Shown here: piece after piece, positions 18,313-27,856 of the stretch
Numbering within the stretch: position 1 is the first letter of the stretch
How the letters are laid out: each line of letters opens with the position of its first letter
Assembly: GCA_963751775.1 (NCBI GenBank)
Contig: CAVVVW010000008.1
Coordinates: 186,001-250,000 of the forward strand
Source: CADEEN01 sp963751775
GTDB taxonomy: Bacteria > Pseudomonadota > Gammaproteobacteria > Burkholderiales > Burkholderiaceae_C
DNA: 64,000 bases
Direction: 5' to 3'
Program-made: the position numbers and the translations under genes
The notes under the pieces: model-generated
Told to the model about the DNA's origin: nothing
Databases searched by the model: none
Seen by the model: only the letters and a program-made list of their open reading frames with translations

Positions 18313-19280
18313 GCGTTTCTCCTGCCAATGTCCCCAGCGCCACGTTCACCAGTGCAAGCACGTCGGACAGCGCGGGTACCTGCCCCACGCCGCCCAGGCT
18401 GCGCGCAAAGCCGTCGCCGGTGATGCCTGCCTGCGAGGGTTCATGGTCGCAGAAAATGCCCAGCGTGGCCACGCCCAGCGCGGCGGCGAGATGGCTGAAA
18501 CCGGTGTCCAGTCCGACCACGATGCGCGCATGGCCCAGCACGCCGGCGGCGTCGTGCACCGACAAGAAGGGTGGCACGTCGGCATGCAGCGGCTCGGCGA
18601 TGCGTCGTGCGCGGGCCTGTTCCTCGGCCGAACCCCAGAACACCACGCGTCTGCAGGCCGGCCTGGGCGAGCCGGTGCCCCAGCGCCACCCAGTCCGGTT
18701 CGGGCCAGAGCTTTTCCGGCCGGCTGGCCCCCGGAATCAACACCGCATAGTTCGCCTTGGCCGGCATCCAGGCCGAGGTCGGCGCCACCAAGGCAAAGTG
18801 CGGTGGCGTGGACGGCAGCGCATAGCCCACATGCGCGGCGGCCAGGCGCCGGCAGCGGTCGATCGCGTGCAGGTCCTTCGGCACCGAGGCCACGCGATCG
18901 TAGAGGCGGCTGGCCAGCGGCTCCCAGATGCTGTGGCGGTCGTAGCCGGCGCGCGGACCGCGTGCCTGCGTCGCCCACAGCGCACTCTTCACCAGGCCCT
19001 GCAGGTCGAGCACGAGGTCGTAGGGTTGCGCTCGAAGTTCACGCCTGAATTCAGCCATCGCCCGCCATGTGTCGCGCATGAACAGTCGCTTGCGCCACTT
19101 GCGCCAGGCGATCGGCCGCACCTGCGCCACGGCGGGGTGCAAGGCCGGGATGGCGGCGAATGGCGCCTCGACGACCCAATCGATGCGCGCGTCGGGCCGC
19201 GCGGCCGCGATGTCGCTGATCGCAGGCGTGGCGTGCACCACGTCGCCCATCGACGAAGTCTTGACGATGAGGATACGCAC
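18305..19280 (-). CDS. waaC: LPS heptosyltransferase I
   Basis: A GT9 enzyme adding the first heptose to Kdo-lipid A from ADP-heptose. It starts with GTG 19280 giving MRILIVKTSSMGDVVHATPA, the WaaC hallmark. LVLDLQGLVKSALWA and the C-terminal donor site VGLDTGFSHLAAALG follow. One frame break near 18645 splits it; removing one base in CAGACGCGTGG joins the halves at VFWGSAEEQ. It abuts the DUF4254 stop and overlaps the Kdo hydroxylase gene, forming a three-gene inner-core operon. Confidence 0.9.
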
Positions 19281-19957
19281 TTAGCCGCGCGCCTTGGCCT
19301 CGAGCACCAGAGCCGGATTGAAGCGCGGGTCGTTGTACATCTTGAACTGACGGTAGACCTTGAAGTACGCGCGGCCCGCCAGCGCGTCGGCAATCAATGC
19401 GTCCAGGCAGTCGCCGAGGTCGGCACGTTGCTGCTGCAGCCGCGCCAAGCGGACACGGCTGGACTCGATGTGCGCCTGTGTCGACATCGACACGCCCGGT
19501 CTGCGCGCGCATCGCATGCACCTTCAAGGCCATGATCGACATGCGATCGATGATGCTGCCGGCGGTTTCACTGTTCAGCCGCGCGCCAGCCGGCACCGTG
19601 GACAGCGGCGCGTCGGTGCGCGCCGACGCGGCATCCACCAGGCCCAGCGCCGTGAGCAGGATTTCGTCGACCCGTTCGGTGGCGTCGTTGCGCGCCTGGT
19701 TGAAGCCGTCGATGGCACGCTTGTTGGCGGCGATCTCGGCGTCACCCACCGTGGTGCGGCGCGCCAGGTCTTCCTCCGCCCACAGGCGGCAGTTGAAGCG
19801 GTGGTTGGTTTGAACCCAGCGCCACAAATCCACATGGCCGCGCTCGCCGGGCGGTGCGGGCTCGCTGGCGGGCCAACCCGGCGGTCTGCAGCAGGCGGTC
19901 ATGCAGGGCGCTCAGATCTGCCGCGCGAGGCAGGGGGTGAGACACGGGCTGGCTCAT
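19281..19957 (-). CDS. DUF4254 protein in LPS core operon
   Basis: A DUF4254 protein of unknown activity that recurs beside heptosyltransferase genes. Recognisable blocks are LHDRLLQT, HVDLWRWVQTNHRFNCRLW, EEDLARRTTVGDAEIAANKRAIDGFNQ (start near residue 55), and the C-terminal YFKVYRQFKMYNDP. Two breaks, near 19874 and 19508, vanish when one base is removed from each (GACCGCCGGG, CCGGGCGTG). The start is ATG 19957 (MSQPVSHPL). No signal peptide, so cytoplasmic. A role in core assembly is inferred only from its neighbours. Confidence 0.75.
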
Positions 19958-20049
19958 GTGGCTTGTGGGCAGGGCCGACGGGCAGCCGCGCGCAGGGGCA
20001 ATGGCAGAATGGACCACATTATTTGCCAGATTGCAGGCCCATCGCATCC
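19958..20049. promoter_or_regulatory. Divergent control region, LPS-core operon versus heptose operon
   Basis: The 92 bp between two divergent LPS operons must hold promoters for both. CAGAAT and an A+T-rich ACATTATTTGCC element are seen near 20005-20025, but no full promoter can be assigned. Confidence 0.35.
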
Positions 20050-20634
20050 ATGCAGCCCGGTCTCTTCATTCGTGCGCTCGACGACCACCGGGCCTTGTTC
20101 GAACGCCTGCACGCGCTGCAGCCCGCTGTCGAGCGCATCGGCAGCACTTTGGCTGCGGCCTTGCGGGCCGGCGGCAAGGTGATGCTGTGCGGAAACGGCG
20201 GCTCGGCCGCTGACAGCCAGCACATTGCCGCCGAGCTGAGTGGGCGGTTCGTCGACGACCGCCGGCCGCTGGCTGGCCTGGCCCTGTCCACCGACAGTTC
20301 GGCGCTCACCTGCATCGGCAACGACTATGGCTTCGACTTCGTTTTCGAACGCCAGGTGCGTGGCCTGGGGCGTGCGGGCGACTGCCTGATCCTGATCTCC
20401 ACATCGGGCAAGTCGGCCAACCTGCTGCGCGCCGCCGAGGCGGCGCGGGCGATGGGCATCACCTGCATCGGCCTGCTCGGTCGCGACGGTGGCCCGCTGG
20501 GCGCGCTGTGCGATGACGCGGTCGTGGTGCCCAGCACTGTCACCGCGCGCATCCAGGAGGCGCACATCTTCATCGGCCACTGCTGGTGCGGACTGATCGA
20601 GCGCGGCCTCGGCTTCACTTCAGACCCGGCATGA
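20050..20634 (+). CDS. gmhA: Sedoheptulose-7-phosphate isomerase
   Basis: The first step of ADP-heptose synthesis. A SIS-fold protein of 194 residues with CGNGGSAADSQHIAAELSGR (phosphosugar site), DRRPLAGLALSTDSS, and ISTSGKSANLL. The later TARIQEAHIFIGH contains the conserved His. Intact. Its stop overlaps the next ATG (ATGA), starting a tight four-gene heptose operon. Confidence 0.95.
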   Translation: MQPGLFIRALDDHRALFERLHALQPAVERIGSTLAAALRAGGKVMLCGNGGSAADSQHIAAELSGRFVDDRRPLAGLALSTDSSALTCIGNDYGFDFVFERQVRGLGRAGDCLILISTSGKSANLLRAAEAARAMGITCIGLLGRDGGPLGALCDDAVVVPSTVTARIQEAHIFIGHCWCGLIERGLGFTSDPA

Positions 20635-21569
20635 CACCGCAGCTGCCAAGCCTGGCCGAACTGTCGCGGCACCGCGTACTGGTCGTGGGCGATGCGATGC
20701 TCGACCGCTACTGGTTCGGCGCGGTCGAGCGCATTTCGCCCGAAGCCCCGGTGCCGGTGGTGCGCATCAGCCGCGAGGAAGAGCGCCCGGGCGGCGCGGC
20801 CAACGTGGCGATGAACGTCAAGGTACTGGGGGCGGCATGCACGCTGCTCACGGTGGTGGGCAACGACGCGGCGGGCCGGCGCCTGTGCGAATTGCTGGCC
20901 GAGCATGGCGTGTCGACCGTCGCAGGCACCGATGCGCAGCTCAATACCGTCGTCAAGCTGCGGGTGATCGGGCGTTCGCAGCAACTGCTGCGCATCGACT
21001 TCGAGAACCAGCCCGATCATGAGGTGCTGCAGCTGATGCTGGCCGACTACGAACGCCTGCTGCCGGAGCACGATGTGGTGCTGTTGTCGGACTATGGCAA
21101 AGGGGGTCTGACGCACGTCGCGCGCATGATCGAGTTGGCGCGGCAGGCAGACAAGCCGGTGCTTGTCGACCCCAAGGGCGGCGACTTCAGCCGCTATGCC
21201 GGCGCCACCGCCATCACACCGAACCGCTCCGAGCTGGCACAGGTGGTTGGCCAGTGGCAGGGCGAGGACGACCTGCTCCAGCGCGCCGAAGGGCTGCGGC
21301 AGCGCCTGGGTGTACAGGCCCTGCTGGTGACGCGCTCGGAAGAAGGCATCAGCCTGTTCGACGCCGAGGGCCATTTCCGCCTGCCGACCGAGGCCCGCGA
21401 GGTGTTCGACGTCACGGGCGCGGGTGACACCGTCATCGGCACGCTCGCCGCCTTGTTGGCCTGCGGCCTGCCGATGCGCGGTGCGGCCGCGCTGGCCAAT
21501 CGCGCCGCGGGCATCGTGGTGTCGCGCTTCGGCACGGCAGCCGTCAGCCATGCCGAGCTGGCCGGCTGA
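20631..21569 (+). CDS. hldA: D-glycero-beta-D-manno-heptose-7-phosphate kinase
   Basis: A ribokinase-family (PfkB) enzyme, the kinase half of HldE in E. coli, here a separate gene as is usual in betaproteobacteria. It has an N-terminal VVGDAMLDRYWFG, substrate loop RPGGAANVAMNVK, and the C-terminal anion-hole signature VFDVTGAGDTVIGTLA with catalytic Asp. 312 residues, intact. It overlaps gmhA by 4 bp. The following nucleotidyltransferase gene supplies the other HldE half. Confidence 0.94.
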   Translation: MTPQLPSLAELSRHRVLVVGDAMLDRYWFGAVERISPEAPVPVVRISREEERPGGAANVAMNVKVLGAACTLLTVVGNDAAGRRLCELLAEHGVSTVAGTDAQLNTVVKLRVIGRSQQLLRIDFENQPDHEVLQLMLADYERLLPEHDVVLLSDYGKGGLTHVARMIELARQADKPVLVDPKGGDFSRYAGATAITPNRSELAQVVGQWQGEDDLLQRAEGLRQRLGVQALLVTRSEEGISLFDAEGHFRLPTEAREVFDVTGAGDTVIGTLAALLACGLPMRGAAALANRAAGIVVSRFGTAAVSHAELAG

Positions 21570-21605
21570 GCGAGCGCGGATTGCGGCCTTCCTCGACGCC
21601 CCGCC

Positions 21606-22103
21606 GTGCGTGATCAGCCAGACGCCCTGCTCAGCAAGTTGCTGCGCGCCGACGATGCGGCGGCGCTGGCGCGCCTGCCGCGCCCGATGGTCTTCACCAA
21701 TGGCGTGTTCGACATCCTGCACCGTGGCCACGTCAGCTATCTGCACGCTGCCCGCGCACTCGGCGCGAGCCTGGTGGTTGCGCTGAACAGCGATGCCTCG
21801 GCCCGCGGCCTGGGCAAGGGCCCCGGCCGGCCTTTGAACAATGAGCTCGACCGCGCGTTCGTGCTGTGTGCGCTGGCGGCAGTCGATGCGGTGTTGCTGT
21901 TCGACGAATCCACGCCGCTGGCCGTGTTGGCCACGTGCAAGCCCGAGCTGTACGTCAAGGGCGGCGACTACGACATGGAGTCGATTCCCGAAACGGCACT
22001 GGTGCGCAGCTGGGGCGGGCGCGCGTTGGCGCTGCCATTCGTCGCCGGCTATTCCACGACCAAGCTGGTGCAACAGATCCGCAACGACGAGGCGTCGGCG
22101 TGA
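21606..22103 (+). CDS. hldC: D-glycero-beta-D-manno-heptose-1-phosphate adenylyltransferase
   Basis: A nucleotidyltransferase that makes ADP-heptose, the RfaE domain II as a stand-alone protein. The FTNGVFDILHRGHVSYLHAAR block has the catalytic HXGH. NSDASARGLGKGPGRP and KGGDYDMESIPE follow. 165 residues, GTG start, intact. It ends overlapping gmhB (GTGA). Confidence 0.93.
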   Translation: MRDQPDALLSKLLRADDAAALARLPRPMVFTNGVFDILHRGHVSYLHAARALGASLVVALNSDASARGLGKGPGRPLNNELDRAFVLCALAAVDAVLLFDESTPLAVLATCKPELYVKGGDYDMESIPETALVRSWGGRALALPFVAGYSTTKLVQQIRNDEASA

Positions 22104-22672
22104 GTCGGCGCCCCGCCGCATTCATCGATCGTGACGGCGTTCTGAACGCCGACCTGGGCTACGTCGGCCGCATCGAAGACTTCCATTGGCTGCCCGGCGC
22201 AGTCGCGGCGATGGGGCGGCTGCAACAGGCGGGGCATGCCTTGGTGGTCGTGACCAACCAATCGGGAATCGCCCGCGGCCTGTACACGCTGGAAGACTTC
22301 GATCGATTGACTGCGCACATGCGTGCCGAGCTGCTGGGCCATGGCATCACGCTGGACGGCGTCTACGCCTGCCCGCACCTGCCTGATGCCTCGGTGGCCG
22401 CCTACCGCAGCGACTGCAATTGTCGCAAGCCGCGGCCCGGCATGATCCTGCAGGCGATCGCAGACCTGGGCCTGGCGCCCGAGCATTCCAACGTGTTCGG
22501 CGACAAGGCCAGCGACATCGCCGCGGGCCGTGCCGCTGGGATCGGCCATTGCTGGTTGATCGGCGAGGCCGCGGCACTCGCGGGCTCCGACGCCGACGGC
22601 GTGTTCGCCAGCCTGAGCCTGGCAGTGGACAGCCTGCTGGCCGCGGCAATCCAGCGTTCGGCGACGCGTTAG
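22100..22672 (+). CDS. gmhB: Heptose-1,7-bisphosphate 7-phosphatase
   Basis: HAD phosphatase acting between the HldA and HldC steps. Motif I is FIDRDGVLNADLGYV near the N-terminus. VVVTNQSGIARGLYT is motif II, the zinc-binding loop has CPHLP...CNCRKPRPG, and FGDKASDIAAGRAAGI is motif IV. 190 residues, GTG start at 22100. It ends the core ADP-heptose set; no hldD epimerase gene is in the window. Confidence 0.94.
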   Translation: MSRRPAAFIDRDGVLNADLGYVGRIEDFHWLPGAVAAMGRLQQAGHALVVVTNQSGIARGLYTLEDFDRLTAHMRAELLGHGITLDGVYACPHLPDASVAAYRSDCNCRKPRPGMILQAIADLGLAPEHSNVFGDKASDIAAGRAAGIGHCWLIGEAAALAGSDADGVFASLSLAVDSLLAAAIQRSATR

Positions 22673-22706
22673 CAACTGCCGACTCCGCAGCGCAACGCGA
22701 CCCGGC

Positions 22707-23729
22707 ATGCTCCATTCCGACCGCCCCGCAGTACCCATTCGACCGTTGGTCGTACGCATCCGCAATTGGGTCGGCGACGTGGTGCTGGGCGTGCCGGCGC
22801 TCAAGCTGATCGAGTCGCACGGATACTCGCTGACCATCGTGGCCCGCGGCAAATGGGCACCGGCCTTGCTGAGCGGCTACGACTGGCCGGTGCTGGTGCA
22901 ACCATCCTCCGTGGCCGACAAGCTGGCGCAGTTGCGCGAGCTGCGCGCGCAATGCCGGCGCATCGACCCGCAGTTCGACCGCCGCGAGAACACGCTGTTG
23001 ATGCCGGAATCGTTTTCGAGCGCACTCGAGATGCGCCTGGCAGGTCTGCGCGCGGTCGGCTACGCGAGGGAAGGACGGTCGCTGCTGATGGCGCGCGGCG
23101 AAACCTTGACCCGCGGCGGCCACAACCTCGTCAATTATTGGAACCTGGCGTGTCGCTTCCTGCGGATCGAACAGCCGGCGCCGAGCCACGTCGACTTCCA
23201 GGTGTCTGCCGGCAATGCCGAAGCAGCCGGCCGATTGCTCGCTGCGCATGGCGTGGCTGGTGATTTCGTCATGATCTGCCCATTCGCCGCCGGCCTGGCG
23301 ACGGCGAAAAAGCTGAACAAGAAGTGGCCGGCGTTTGCCGACTTCGTGCGCCAGGCCGCTCGCACATTGGGCTTGCCATTGCTGGTCTACCCTGGCCCGG
23401 GCGAGCATGCGCAGGCACGCGAGTTGTACCCCGCGGCAATCATGATCGACGGATCGGACATGGGCATCTACGGCGCGCTGCTGCAACGCGCGACCTTGGT
23501 CGTCGCCAACGACACCGGCCCGGCGCATATGGCCGCGGCCCTGGGCACGCGCCTGCTCAGCGTGCTCGGCCCCACGATCGCCAAGGAATGGGCGCCCTGG
23601 GGCCCTCGGGTGACGGTGCTGCAACGGCCGCAAGCCGGTGACCAGACCGATTGGCCGACGGCCGACGAGGTGATCATTGCGGCGCAACAGCAGTTGGCGG
23701 CCGCAAGGGCTGATCGTATGCAGGCGTGA
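22707..23729 (+). CDS. GT9 heptosyltransferase (WaaF-like)
   Basis: A GT9-family transferase resembling LPS heptosyltransferase II. The N-terminus has VVRIRNWVGDVVLGVPALKLI (start near residue 15); the donor site is NDTGPAHMAAALGTRLLSVLGPT near residue 270. 340 residues, intact. It follows gmhB by 34 bp, so it is probably the second heptosyltransferase of this core operon. Which acceptor it uses cannot be read from sequence, and WaaF versus WaaQ-type roles remain open. Confidence 0.85.
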   Translation: MLHSDRPAVPIRPLVVRIRNWVGDVVLGVPALKLIESHGYSLTIVARGKWAPALLSGYDWPVLVQPSSVADKLAQLRELRAQCRRIDPQFDRRENTLLMPESFSSALEMRLAGLRAVGYAREGRSLLMARGETLTRGGHNLVNYWNLACRFLRIEQPAPSHVDFQVSAGNAEAAGRLLAAHGVAGDFVMICPFAAGLATAKKLNKKWPAFADFVRQAARTLGLPLLVYPGPGEHAQARELYPAAIMIDGSDMGIYGALLQRATLVVANDTGPAHMAAALGTRLLSVLGPTIAKEWAPWGPRVTVLQRPQAGDQTDWPTADEVIIAAQQQLAAARADRMQA

Positions 23730-23805
23730 TGCATGGCGACCACTCGGCCGCCGCACCGCTCGACACAACCCGCACTCGGTCCGATAACAACCTGGAGCAT
23801 GGAGC

Positions 23806-24576
23806 ATGGAGCAGCTGCTGACCTTGGTCATCAACCTGGATCGGGCCACCGAGCGGCGTGCGCGCATCACCAAGCAGCTCCTCGACCTGGGGATGCCATG
23901 GACCCGCCTGCCGGCCATCGACGCCCACCAACTCAGCCCAGCACAGCACGCATTGCTCGACGCACCGGCTTTCCGCCGCAAGCACGGCATGGCAACCCTG
24001 CTCGGCGAACTGGGATGCTACCTGTCGCATCTCGAAGCCATGCGCGTGTTCCTGGCAAGCAGCGCCTCCTACGCGCTGATCTTCGAAGACGACGTGCTGA
24101 CGGGACCGCAATTGCCGGCCGTGCTGCAATCGCTGATCGAACACCCGAAGCGCTGGGACATGGTGAAGCTTTCGGCCGTTCATTCGGGCACGCCGGTGTC
24201 GGTGCTGCGCCTGACCGAGACGCACAACCTGTGCGTGATGCTCAGCCGTTGCACAGGCGCAAGTGCGTATCTGATCAATCGACGCGCAGCCGAGGCGTAT
24301 GTCACCGGACTCTTGCCGATGAGCCTTCCGTACGACCACGCGGTCGACCAGGGTTGGCGCTGGGACTTGAAGGTGCGGCTGGTCACCCCGCAGCCGTGCC
24401 TGCACGACCAGGAAATCACGACCACCATCGTTGGCGATCCCAGCCAGCCACCACGCAAGTTCCACTGGACACGACGATGGTCGACCTACGTATACCGCCT
24501 CGGCAATGAATTGCGCCGGCTGCAATACGGGCTGCGCGAACTCTGGCGCGAACGCCGCGCCGCGTCCGCACCCTAA
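23806..24576 (+). CDS. GT25 LPS glycosyltransferase
   Basis: Family 25 transferase, as used for outer-core sugars. Hallmarks are TLVINLDRATERRARI, LGELGCYLSHLEAMR, FEDDV (metal site), and VDQGWRWDLKVRLV. 256 residues, intact. The start lies in a tandem 7-bp repeat (three ATGGAGC-like copies at 23797-23812); only the last ATG at 23806 is in frame and has GGAGC upstream. The sugar is unknown. Confidence 0.85.
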   Translation: MEQLLTLVINLDRATERRARITKQLLDLGMPWTRLPAIDAHQLSPAQHALLDAPAFRRKHGMATLLGELGCYLSHLEAMRVFLASSASYALIFEDDVLTGPQLPAVLQSLIEHPKRWDMVKLSAVHSGTPVSVLRLTETHNLCVMLSRCTGASAYLINRRAAEAYVTGLLPMSLPYDHAVDQGWRWDLKVRLVTPQPCLHDQEITTTIVGDPSQPPRKFHWTRRWSTYVYRLGNELRRLQYGLRELWRERRAASAP

Positions 24577-24616
24577 CGGTTCAACAGGTTGCCGATGTCG
24601 AACACCTGTGTGACGC

Positions 24617-25702
24617 ATGGCTGGTGAGCGCCTCGTGACCGCACCAGTACATATCGGCGTCAGCCTGGGCCAGATCACGCACTTTCAAGACGGCCTTGGC
24701 GAGTTCAGCCGCCAGTTGTGTCAAGGTCTGGCGGCGCTGGCGCCGCGGCTGCACGAGCGGCATGGCATCGTGTTCTGGTTTCACATGCACGAGTACTTGC
24801 ATGGCAGTTTCGGCGATGCGGTTCAGTACCTGTCGATATCGAAGTGGCAACGCCTGCGGCACCGACAAGCCCACCCGTTCGCCATCTGGCACAACCTGAA
24901 CCAGTTGAACAAGACCCTGCCGCCCAGCGGCACCACGCATCGGGTCGTGACGGTGCACGACCTGAACTTCTTCTACTTCAAGGCCGGTTACAGCTTCTAC
25001 CGCGATCTGCTTCGCACCCGACGCATGCTCGCACGCACGGATCGCGTCGTCGCCATCACCGATTACGTGCGCAAGGACGTTCAACAACGGCTGGCCTGGC
25101 ATGGCCCGGCCGACGTGATCCACAACGGCGCTCGAAGCCTTGTCGATCACGAGCAAGCGCCTTGCCCACCGCTGCTCGGCAAGGACTATCTGTTCCATCT
25201 CAGCCGCATGTCACCGTCGAAGAACATCCAGGCCATTCTCGATCTGGCGGCGAGTTGGCCCGAGCAGCACTTCGTACTGTCCGGGCCGCAGGGGCGCGAC
25301 ACGCGCAAGGTGCAGGCCCGGCTGGAGGCGCATCCGCTGGGCAATGTCAGCATCATGTTGAACATCAGCGACGCACAGAAGGCCTGGCTGTATGCGCACT
25401 GCGGCGGGTTCGTCTTCCCGTCGATCACCGAGGGCTTCGGTCTGCCGCCGATCGAAGCGATGCATTTCGGCAAGTCCGTGTTCCTGTCGCGGTTGACCTC
25501 GTTGCCGGAGGTGGGTGGCCCGGTGGCGCACTATTTCGACAAGTTCGATCCGGCGTCGATGCGCGCCACCATCGAAGCCGGCCGTGTCGCGGACGCCAGT
25601 CCCGGCCGCAGCCAGGCGATCGCGGCGCACGCGAGCCAGTTCAGCTGGGAGCGTTGTGCCGCCGCATACGCGGCGCTCTATGTCAAGCTGGTGGCAGCTT
25701 GA
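24617..25702 (+). CDS. GT4-type glycosyltransferase
   Basis: A GT-B transferase of 361 residues. An N-terminal GVSLGQITHFQDGLGEFSRQL is followed by VVTVHDLNFFYF, VIHNGAR, and the donor-site block FPSITEGFGLPPIEAMHFGKSV. Intact. It belongs to the LPS/O-glycan run. Its donor is unknown; mannose, glucose or heptose are all possible in this family. Start 24617 is the first ATG after the GT25 stop. Confidence 0.85.
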   Translation: MAGERLVTAPVHIGVSLGQITHFQDGLGEFSRQLCQGLAALAPRLHERHGIVFWFHMHEYLHGSFGDAVQYLSISKWQRLRHRQAHPFAIWHNLNQLNKTLPPSGTTHRVVTVHDLNFFYFKAGYSFYRDLLRTRRMLARTDRVVAITDYVRKDVQQRLAWHGPADVIHNGARSLVDHEQAPCPPLLGKDYLFHLSRMSPSKNIQAILDLAASWPEQHFVLSGPQGRDTRKVQARLEAHPLGNVSIMLNISDAQKAWLYAHCGGFVFPSITEGFGLPPIEAMHFGKSVFLSRLTSLPEVGGPVAHYFDKFDPASMRATIEAGRVADASPGRSQAIAAHASQFSWERCAAAYAALYVKLVAA

Positions 25703-25718
25703 CCGTGCCGGATTCGAG

Positions 25719-26535
25719 ATGCTGACCCTGCCCGATGTCACGCTGCTCTGCGTCGACACGCGCACACCCGGTCTCGCGATCGACCGCGATGAATCGATGT
25801 CTCGCGCAGATCCGCTTCGCCGAGGCCGTGCTGCTCACCGATCCGGCGCAGGTCGCCGATACGCCAGCCGGCATTCGCCTGCAGCCGGTGGTCGTCGATT
25901 CGGTCGAGGCCTACTCGCATCTGATTCTGCGTGGCCTGTTGCCGCACGTGAGCAGCTCGCACCTGTTGGTGATGCAGTGGGACGGCTATGTACTGGACGC
26001 CGGCCAGTGGGATGACGAATTCCTGCGGGTCGACTACATCGGCGCCGTGTGGCGCAACCAGCCGCCCGGTCGATCGACCGTCGGCAATGGTGGCTTCTCG
26101 CTGCGCTCGCGCCGGCTGCTGCAGGCCCTGCAGGACCCGGCCATGCTGCTTCGCCACCCGGAGGACACCTGCATCTGCCACGACAACCGGCGCCGCCTTG
26201 AAAGCGTGCACGGCATCCGCTTCGCGCCCCCCGAACTGGCAGCACGTTTCTCGTACGAGCGCATCGAACCGAGCGCGCCGACCTTCGGCTTTCATGGCAT
26301 GTTCAACATGCACCGGGTCCTCGGCCCCGAAGCGTTGCACCGGCTGGTATGCAGCCTGCCCGACAGCCTGGCTCGCGGCGTCGATGCGCACGACCTTTGC
26401 CGTACGCTGATCCGCACGGGCCAACTCGACACCGCGGCGCAACTGCTGGACAAGCGCCATCGGCTGGGCATGCGGGACCGGCGCACGTTGTGGCTGCGTT
26501 GGCAACTCCAGCTGGCGCGATGGCGCCGTCTTTGA
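25719..26535 (+). CDS. DUF5672 glycan-associated protein
   Basis: A DUF5672-family protein, usually beside glycosyltransferase genes and thought to be a glycosyltransferase-like enzyme. Blocks include LPDVTLLCVDTRTPGLAID at the start, LLVMQWDGYVLDAGQWDDEF, and IGAVWRNQPPGRSTVGNGGF. The first 24 residues are in another frame. Removing one C from GACCGCGATG near 25788 joins them (AIDAMNRCLAQIRF). About 271 residues after repair. Function unproven. Confidence 0.75.
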
Positions 26536-26879
26536 CAACGCCAATCATGACTGCGAGCCTAGTCAGACGGACAATGGCTGCAGACGCGACGCGCAAGACA
26601 ATTTGTCCCAGCCGCCCCTGCTCAAGCGATGAACCATGTGAACGAAGCCCATCGACGCCGCAGCCACGTACAGCTGTCTATGCCGAGCCACCTTCTTGGC
26701 CGGTGCAGGAATGGGCTCAACGGCCGCGTATCACGCCCGCGCGTCGAACGGCGTGAAGCGTTTTACCCTGCTTGTCACGCAAGTCGGACACCTGTCCGGA
26801 TAGGTGCAGACGTTGCAGGCGCAACTTGTGTCAACAAGATCGACCGGCGCGCGCCGGGAACGAAGCGACAGACGTGGAA
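26536..26879. other. 344-bp gene-free gap at the edge of the A+T-richer glycan segment
   Basis: No convincing gene: reading frames here are short and lack family sequence. Base use shifts from strongly G+C-rich to more mixed across this stretch, and the four genes after it share that more mixed composition. It may hold a promoter or be a junction scar, but no repeat, att site or transposase remnant is visible. Confidence 0.5.
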
Positions 26880-27851
26880 ATGAGAGGTTGCACGCCCGAA
26901 TTCCGGCTGGTGTGTCGCCAGTGCGCTTCTGAGGCATTGGACGATCTTGGCGTCATTCCGGCAGCAGGCATATTTGCAGGGCAACTCTTAGAGCCGCCCT
27001 GGGCTGGTGGCTCGCTCTATCGCTGTCGGCGTTGCCACCTCGCCTTTCGACATCCGATCAGGTCTGAAAAGGAATACGAGCGGCTGTACTCACAGGCGTC
27101 AGAACAAGTCTGGGTATCTAGCGAGCCGCGGCTGGATCAGCGGCTTGTGGTGGGTCAAATTGAATCGGACTACGCTGCAGGAAGTGTCTTGGATGTTGGT
27201 TGCTACGATGGCGCGTTGCTCGCGACACTTTCGCCGCGATTCAGTAAGTACGGCATAGAAGTCTCGGCCGCCGCTGGCAAGGTAGCTCAACTCAAGGGTA
27301 TTGAGATTCTCGGAACGAAAATTCGGGATATCCCTTCGATTGCAGAGAAGTTCGACGTGGTGTGCGCCATCGACGTCATCGAACATGTGGCCAATCCACT
27401 TGGCCTGCTCGCGATGTTGTCCAACCTCCTGCTACCCAACGGAACTTTGTTCATCTCTACCGGCAACGCAGACACGCCTGCATGGCGGGCCGCAGGCGGC
27501 CTCTTCTGGTACTGCAGTTTTCCGGAGCACATTTCATTCATTTCACATCCATGGGCCTGCGCGGCTGCAGCCGCGACCGGGCTCGAAGTCGTCGCAGTGC
27601 GGCAATTCGCCTACAGTGAGATCGACTTTCGCTCTCGTGTTCGGTTGCGGCGCCAATTCAACCGCAAGATCGCATGGGCGAAGTACCTGACGTGGATTCG
27701 GACGTGGTTACCTGTCCTGCCAGCGAGCAGTAGCCAGCCCAAGAGTCGCGGTCGGCCGGGGATCTTCGAAGACCACATCCTCATTTCGTTCAAGAATGCC
27801 CTTGCCAAGCCCCGGACCCAAGTGAGCCACCACCCTCTATCCCATCCATAG
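26880..27851 (+). CDS. SAM methyltransferase with N-terminal zinc ribbon
   Basis: A class I methyltransferase of the type found in sugar and O-antigen loci. Two CXXC pairs (CRQC near residue 13, CRRC near 50) form a likely zinc ribbon. The SAM motif is VLDVGCYDGALLA, then IEVSAAAG and DVIEHVANPLGLL (near residue 170). About 323 residues. The start at 26880 is chosen because MRGCTPEFRLVCRQC begins directly before the ribbon, although the frame is open further upstream. Less G+C-rich than its neighbours. The methyl acceptor is probably a sugar, by context. Confidence 0.75.
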   Translation: MRGCTPEFRLVCRQCASEALDDLGVIPAAGIFAGQLLEPPWAGGSLYRCRRCHLAFRHPIRSEKEYERLYSQASEQVWVSSEPRLDQRLVVGQIESDYAAGSVLDVGCYDGALLATLSPRFSKYGIEVSAAAGKVAQLKGIEILGTKIRDIPSIAEKFDVVCAIDVIEHVANPLGLLAMLSNLLLPNGTLFISTGNADTPAWRAAGGLFWYCSFPEHISFISHPWACAAAAATGLEVVAVRQFAYSEIDFRSRVRLRRQFNRKIAWAKYLTWIRTWLPVLPASSSQPKSRGRPGIFEDHILISFKNALAKPRTQVSHHPLSHP

Positions 27852-27856
27852 CAATC

